From: Clostridiales bacterium
Lineage (GTDB): Bacteria > Bacillota > Clostridia > Lachnospirales > Anaerotignaceae
Assembly: GCA_019423725.1 (NCBI GenBank)
Contig: JAHZAW010000055.1
Location: forward strand, 369-8,409
DNA: 8,041 nt
Reading direction: 5' to 3'
Shown: piece after piece, positions 5,544-8,041 of the stretch
Layout: each line of letters opens with the position of its first letter
Position numbering within the stretch: position 1 is the first letter of the stretch
Notes under the pieces: generated by a model
Databases searched by the model: none
Told to the model about the DNA's origin: nothing
Seen by the model: only the letters and a program-made list of their open reading frames with translations
Made by a program: the position numbers and the translations under genes

Positions 5544-7013
5544 ATGAGCAGAGAAAAGATCAGTTTCAATAAATACGGATTGTTGATAAAAAGAATAATA
5601 ATACCCATAGCCATTGCGGCCGTTATCATAGCAGGAGCCATATTCATCGTTAACAGCGGCATCGGCCAAAGCGGCAAGGTCATTTCCTACGGAGCTGACA
5701 GCAAAACAGCTTTCCGCATATATGACGGCGGATTTATACAGTATACAAAGGATGGCGCCAATTATTACGGAGGCTCAGGCAGCAAGACATGGAGCGATAC
5801 ATATACCATGACCACACCGGTATCTGTGGAAAGAGGCGATTATACGGCAGTATTTGAAGCCGGCGGCAGGAATGTCAGGGTGTATAACGAAAGCGGACTT
5901 GTATATAACGTCCAGACATCTGATACCATAGCGTCAGTGACCCTGGCCGAAAATGGATATTTGGGAGTAATAACGAATGGTGAATCGTATATGGTTTCCG
6001 TATACAATGCATCGGGTAATATGCTTTTCCAGAGGATAGAGGCTGACAGCGGGGTATATCCGCTCTGCTGTGATATTTCTCCAAAGGGCAATATAATAGC
6101 CATAAGCTATATGGACACATCGGGCATAAGCATAAAGTCAAAGATAGGAATGTTTTATATAAACGCTGATGAGGGAGCGGACTATACGGACAGTATGTTT
6201 TCAGCTGTATCCAAGGATGATGAGATAGTATTTGAGATGTATTTTGTGTCTGACAGCGTACTGATCGCCATAGGAGACAGACATATAACATGCATATCTT
6301 CAGCGGGCGTGGAGGAAAGCTCCGTTGAGGTAACAAATGAAATAACAGGAGTAGCTCTCTGCGGAAATAAAGTTGCCTTGGCATATGGTGAGGCCATGCC
6401 CGATAAGGACGGACAGGAAACAGGAACGATAATGTTCGTATCCTCCAGTGGAAATCTTACGACGGGATATTCCATAGGCTCTGAGGTGGATTACTTTGCG
6501 GCATCAAAGGGCGGTGTAGTAGCCGGAAGCGGAACGTCCTATTATGGAATAGATTCAGGCGGAGGACTTAAGTGGAATCTTAATACTTCCGGAAATGTTA
6601 CCGGTATATATCCCACATCCAATGTAAAGGTATGCGTTTATGCCACCAGGACATGGGCTGTAAAGGAAAATATGTCCGGCTTTGACACCATGGAATATGA
6701 TCCTAATCTTATAAAGACGACCAACGATACGTCAACAACAGAGGAAAGCCAGGTCGAGACCGTGGCTGACCCCATTGAAGGCGGAACTTCAGATGGAACT
6801 GCGGCAGGAGACGGAACAGATGGCACAGCCGCCGCAGGAGGAACAGACAGCACGGGAACAGAGACAGGAAACGGAACTGAAGGAGAAACAGCCTCCGGTG
6901 CAGCAGACACATCAGGAACATCAGACACATCAGGCGGAGACAGCACGAGTGCCCAGGACAGCCAGGGCGGTCAAAGCGGTGATACTGGTTCAGCTGCGCA
7001 GGCAGGAGAATAA
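5544..7013 (+). CDS. DUF5711 family extracellular protein with low-complexity tail
   Basis: Seen: 489 residues. A short basic N-terminus and one membrane segment (about 17–37) form a signal anchor. Residues about 45–375 are a beta-rich domain with repeated short strands of a propeller-like kind, including the family signature around 54–92 (FRIYDGGFIQYTKDGANYY … TWSDTYTMTTP, in two parts). From about 392 to the end the protein is a Thr/Gly/Ser/Ala/Asp/Glu-rich tail with no Lys, Arg or aromatic residue. Known: DUF5711 proteins are common in Clostridia, are often followed by a cvpA gene, and have no established function. Inferred: a membrane-tethered protein whose propeller-like domain faces outward. 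There is no LPXTG sorting signal. The ATG has GGGAG 8 nt upstream. It is followed after 20 nt by the cvpA-like gene, so the two are probably co-transcribed. The tail is the odd part, being repetitive and acidic. Confidence 0.88.
   Translation: MSREKISFNKYGLLIKRIIIPIAIAAVIIAGAIFIVNSGIGQSGKVISYGADSKTAFRIYDGGFIQYTKDGANYYGGSGSKTWSDTYTMTTPVSVERGDYTAVFEAGGRNVRVYNESGLVYNVQTSDTIASVTLAENGYLGVITNGESYMVSVYNASGNMLFQRIEADSGVYPLCCDISPKGNIIAISYMDTSGISIKSKIGMFYINADEGADYTDSMFSAVSKDDEIVFEMYFVSDSVLIAIGDRHITCISSAGVEESSVEVTNEITGVALCGNKVALAYGEAMPDKDGQETGTIMFVSSSGNLTTGYSIGSEVDYFAASKGGVVAGSGTSYYGIDSGGGLKWNLNTSGNVTGIYPTSNVKVCVYATRTWAVKENMSGFDTMEYDPNLIKTTNDTSTTEESQVETVADPIEGGTSDGTAAGDGTDGTAAAGGTDSTGTETGNGTEGETASGAADTSGTSDTSGGDSTSAQDSQGGQSGDTGSAAQAGE
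6904..6934 (+). repeat. Short direct repeat within the DUF5711 tail
   Basis: CAGACACATCAGG occurs at 6904–6916 and again at 6922–6934, a period of 18 nt encoding repeated Asp-Thr-Ser-Gly units. Less regular GGAACA/GGAACT units fill 6780–6900. Such repeats can vary in copy number by slippage. Confidence 0.7.
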
Positions 7014-7033
7014 ATCCGAACAGGGGGATCTGG

Positions 7034-7747
7034 ATGACAGACATTACTGCAGTTCAATTTACATATCTTGATGCAATAGTTTTAATAGTGATAGCGGCCT
7101 TTGCGGTAGCAAACGCAAAAAAAGGCCTGGCTGGAGCACTTTTAAGGTTTATGCCTACTTTTCTTGGCATAATACTTTCGTGGAAGATGAGTTCCAGAGT
7201 GATAAAATTTGTCAGGGAAACGCCGCTTTTCGATTTTATAATGAAAAAGATAGAAGGCGGGCTGAATCTTGGAAACATTCTTCCCGACCTGACCCAAAGT
7301 GCTCAAAATGATATAATATCTGGAATGAAAATGCCTGATTTTATAAAAAAGGCTCTTATAAACAATAATAATTCTGTAGTATACAGCCTTTTTGACGCTG
7401 GTACACTTCAGGATTATATAGCAGGATTCCTTACCAATGTGCTCATAAGCATAGCAGTGGTGGTGCTGCTTTATTTTGCCGGGCTCATAATAGGAAAGGT
7501 CATACTTAGGATATTCGATATGGTAAACGATGTTCCGGTGCTGGGACTTTTCAGCAGGGCAGGAGGCTTTGTGGTAGGCCTTGCCAAGGGAATATGCATC
7601 ATATGGGTGGCAGGAATAATAATAACATTTTTCTGTTATAAACCATGGGCCCAGGGATTTATATCCCTTCTTGAGCATTCACTGGCGGCCGGCTGGCTCT
7701 ATAGGAACAATATCCTGCTGTATGTAGTTCTCAGTATAATGGGATAG
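7034..7747 (+). CDS. CvpA family membrane protein
   Basis: Seen: 237 residues with hydrophobic segments at about 12–28, 34–50, 131–155 and 176–200, and a weaker one near 226–236. The conserved CvpA feature is SRAGGFVVGLAKG (174–186), leading into the last strong helix, and the C-terminus has the family-like pattern SLAAGWLYRNNILL (216–229). A longer loop (about 55–130), rich in Asn, Lys and Asp, separates the helix pairs, as in many Firmicutes members. Known: CvpA was named for colicin V production in E. coli; in Gram-positive bacteria related proteins are linked to envelope processes, but the mechanism is unclear. The ATG has AGGGGGAT 4 nt upstream. It follows the DUF5711 gene by 20 nt, with which it likely acts. 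No clear terminator follows; only a weak AT-only hairpin (7754–7770) lies before the tRNA promoter. Confidence 0.9.
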   Translation: MTDITAVQFTYLDAIVLIVIAAFAVANAKKGLAGALLRFMPTFLGIILSWKMSSRVIKFVRETPLFDFIMKKIEGGLNLGNILPDLTQSAQNDIISGMKMPDFIKKALINNNNSVVYSLFDAGTLQDYIAGFLTNVLISIAVVVLLYFAGLIIGKVILRIFDMVNDVPVLGLFSRAGGFVVGLAKGICIIWVAGIIITFFCYKPWAQGFISLLEHSLAAGWLYRNNILLYVVLSIMG

Positions 7748-7790
7748 AAATAAATATTTTAAGAAAATATAATAAAAAGTTAAAATATTG
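7748..7790 (+). promoter_or_regulatory. AT-rich UP-element-like stretch upstream of the tRNA/rRNA promoter
   Basis: The 43 bases between the cvpA stop and the −35 box are almost entirely A and T, with A-tracts near 7774–7778 and 7782–7785. This matches the A/T-rich UP elements that strengthen rRNA promoters by binding the RNA polymerase alpha subunit. It also contains ATATTTT-AAG-AAAATAT (7754–7770), too AT-rich to be a convincing terminator. Confidence 0.5.
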
Positions 7791-7819
7791 TTGACATACT
7801 GTGTTTAATATGATAATAT
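7791..7819 (+). promoter_or_regulatory. Strong promoter of tRNA-Ala / rRNA operon
   Basis: A perfect −35 TTGACA (7791–7796) is followed after 17 nt by TAATAT (7814–7819); GATAAT at 7812–7817 is an alternative with 15-nt spacing. The predicted start, 7 nt after the −10, is a G at 7826 in a G+C-rich spot. A GTP start fits Firmicutes rRNA promoters, whose output follows GTP level. The tRNA begins about 40 nt downstream. Confidence 0.8.
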
Positions 7820-7865
7820 ATCTAGGCGACTGAATAAGAAATAAATACACAATAAGTCAACAAAT

Positions 7866-7938
7866 GGGGGTTTAGCTCAGTTGGGAGAGCACCTGCCTTG
7901 CAAGCAGGGGGTCGCGAGTTCGAATCTCGCAATCTCCA
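7866..7938 (+). tRNA. tRNA-Ala (anticodon UGC)
   Basis: A complete cloverleaf can be drawn. The acceptor GGGGGTT (7866–7872) pairs with AATCTCC (7931–7937), including two G·U pairs. The D stem is GCTC/GAGC. The anticodon stem CCTGC/GCAGG (7892–7896 and 7904–7908) holds the loop CTTGCAA with anticodon TGC at 7899–7901. The T stem GCGAG/CTCGC encloses TTCGAAT. The discriminator is A at 7938. The 3' CCA is not encoded (CT follows), so it must be added by the CCA-adding enzyme. tRNA-Ala(UGC) is one of the two tRNAs usually found in rRNA operons. Confidence 0.98.
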
Positions 7939-7942
7939 CTTG

Positions 7943-7973
7943 GTCAGCGAAATCAAATATCGTTTGCGCTGAC
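7943..7973 (+). promoter_or_regulatory. Hairpin before boxA in the rRNA leader
   Basis: GTCAGCG (7943–7949) and CGCTGAC (7967–7973) are exact complements; three further A–T pairs extend the stem past a single-base bulge. No T-tract follows. A hairpin beside boxA is typical of rRNA leaders and spacers, where it serves antitermination or RNA processing. Confidence 0.6.
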
Positions 7974-7975
7974 AA

Positions 7976-7990
7976 AGCACCTTGAAAACT
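7976..7990 (+). promoter_or_regulatory. rRNA-operon boxA antitermination element
   Basis: AGCACCTTGAAAACT closely matches the Bacillus-type boxA (TGCTCTTTGAAAACT) and is followed by AAAC as in many Firmicutes operons. In RNA form it binds the NusB–NusE complex and protects rRNA transcription from early termination. Its presence identifies 7939–8041 as rRNA operon leader or spacer. Confidence 0.75.
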
Positions 7991-8041
7991 AAACACGGAA
8001 AGAAAAAGAGTCAAGAAAAGATATAATCACATCGAGCAATT
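7991..8041 (+). other. rRNA leader/spacer running off the right edge
   Basis: An A-rich, non-coding stretch after boxA with no open frame. No 16S start (AGAGTTTGATC) or recognisable 23S start has appeared by the last base, so the rRNA gene itself lies outside the window. Confidence 0.6.

Noticed and set aside
6775..7071. 98-residue plus-strand frame overlapping the DUF5711 tail and cvpA start
   Set aside because: The Gln/Glu-rich product is the frame-shifted reading of a repetitive, stop-poor segment. Minus-strand frames are open there for the same reason. It has no ribosome site of note.
7142..7678. 178-residue minus-strand frame antisense to cvpA
   Set aside because: The Tyr/Lys/His-rich product has no recognisable domain; it mirrors the ATA/TTT-rich codons of the membrane protein.
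8010..8020. GTCAAGAAAAG resembling the 5' end of 23S rRNA (GGTCAAG…)
   Set aside because: The bases that follow do not match the conserved GGATGCCTTGGC region expected shortly after a 23S start, so this is leader sequence.
8022..8027. TATAAT as a second promoter in the rRNA leader
   Set aside because: No −35-like sequence lies 16–18 nt upstream; the A-rich context makes chance occurrence likely.

Overview
The window looks like chromosomal DNA of a Gram-positive Clostridia member, most likely Lachnospiraceae. The grounds are moderate G+C, strong AGGAGG-type ribosome binding sites, heavy use of ATA (Ile) and AGG/AGA (Arg) codons, a DUF5711–CvpA gene pair of the kind found in that family, and a Firmicutes-style rRNA leader with boxA. 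No transposase, phage gene, CRISPR array or other sign of recent transfer was seen. This is mostly housekeeping and conserved-hypothetical sequence.

Layout. (1) 9–554 (+): a membrane-anchored LysM protein, possibly running off the left edge, followed by a strong intrinsic terminator (616–656). (2) 670–2737 (−): a two-gene unit converging on it, made of pepF (oligoendopeptidase F) and then a small hypothetical membrane protein 19 nt downstream. (3) 2738–2975: a 238-nt divergent regulatory region with several inverted repeats and a good promoter for glgA. (4) 2976–4418 (+): glgA, glycogen synthase. (5) about 4466–5473 (+): a YkvI-like (COG3949) multi-pass membrane protein. Its translation start lies directly against the terminator-like hairpin that follows glgA. 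(6) 5544–7747 (+): a DUF5711 extracellular protein with a long low-complexity tail and a CvpA-family membrane protein, 20 nt apart and probably one operon. (7) 7791–8041 (+): a strong promoter, tRNA-Ala(UGC), a hairpin and a boxA antitermination element. This is the front of an rRNA operon whose first rRNA gene must start beyond the right edge.

Functionally, the window joins envelope proteins (LysM, DUF5711, CvpA), peptide turnover (PepF), storage polysaccharide synthesis (GlgA), a likely solute transporter (YkvI-like) and the translation machinery. These look like neighbouring independent units rather than one pathway. The points most worth checking are the hairpin overlapping the ykvI-like start, the promoter–tRNA-Ala–boxA arrangement with no 16S gene before it, the unexplained dyads between pepF and glgA, and the uncharacterised DUF5711–CvpA pair. 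I found no clear candidate for a wholly new system.
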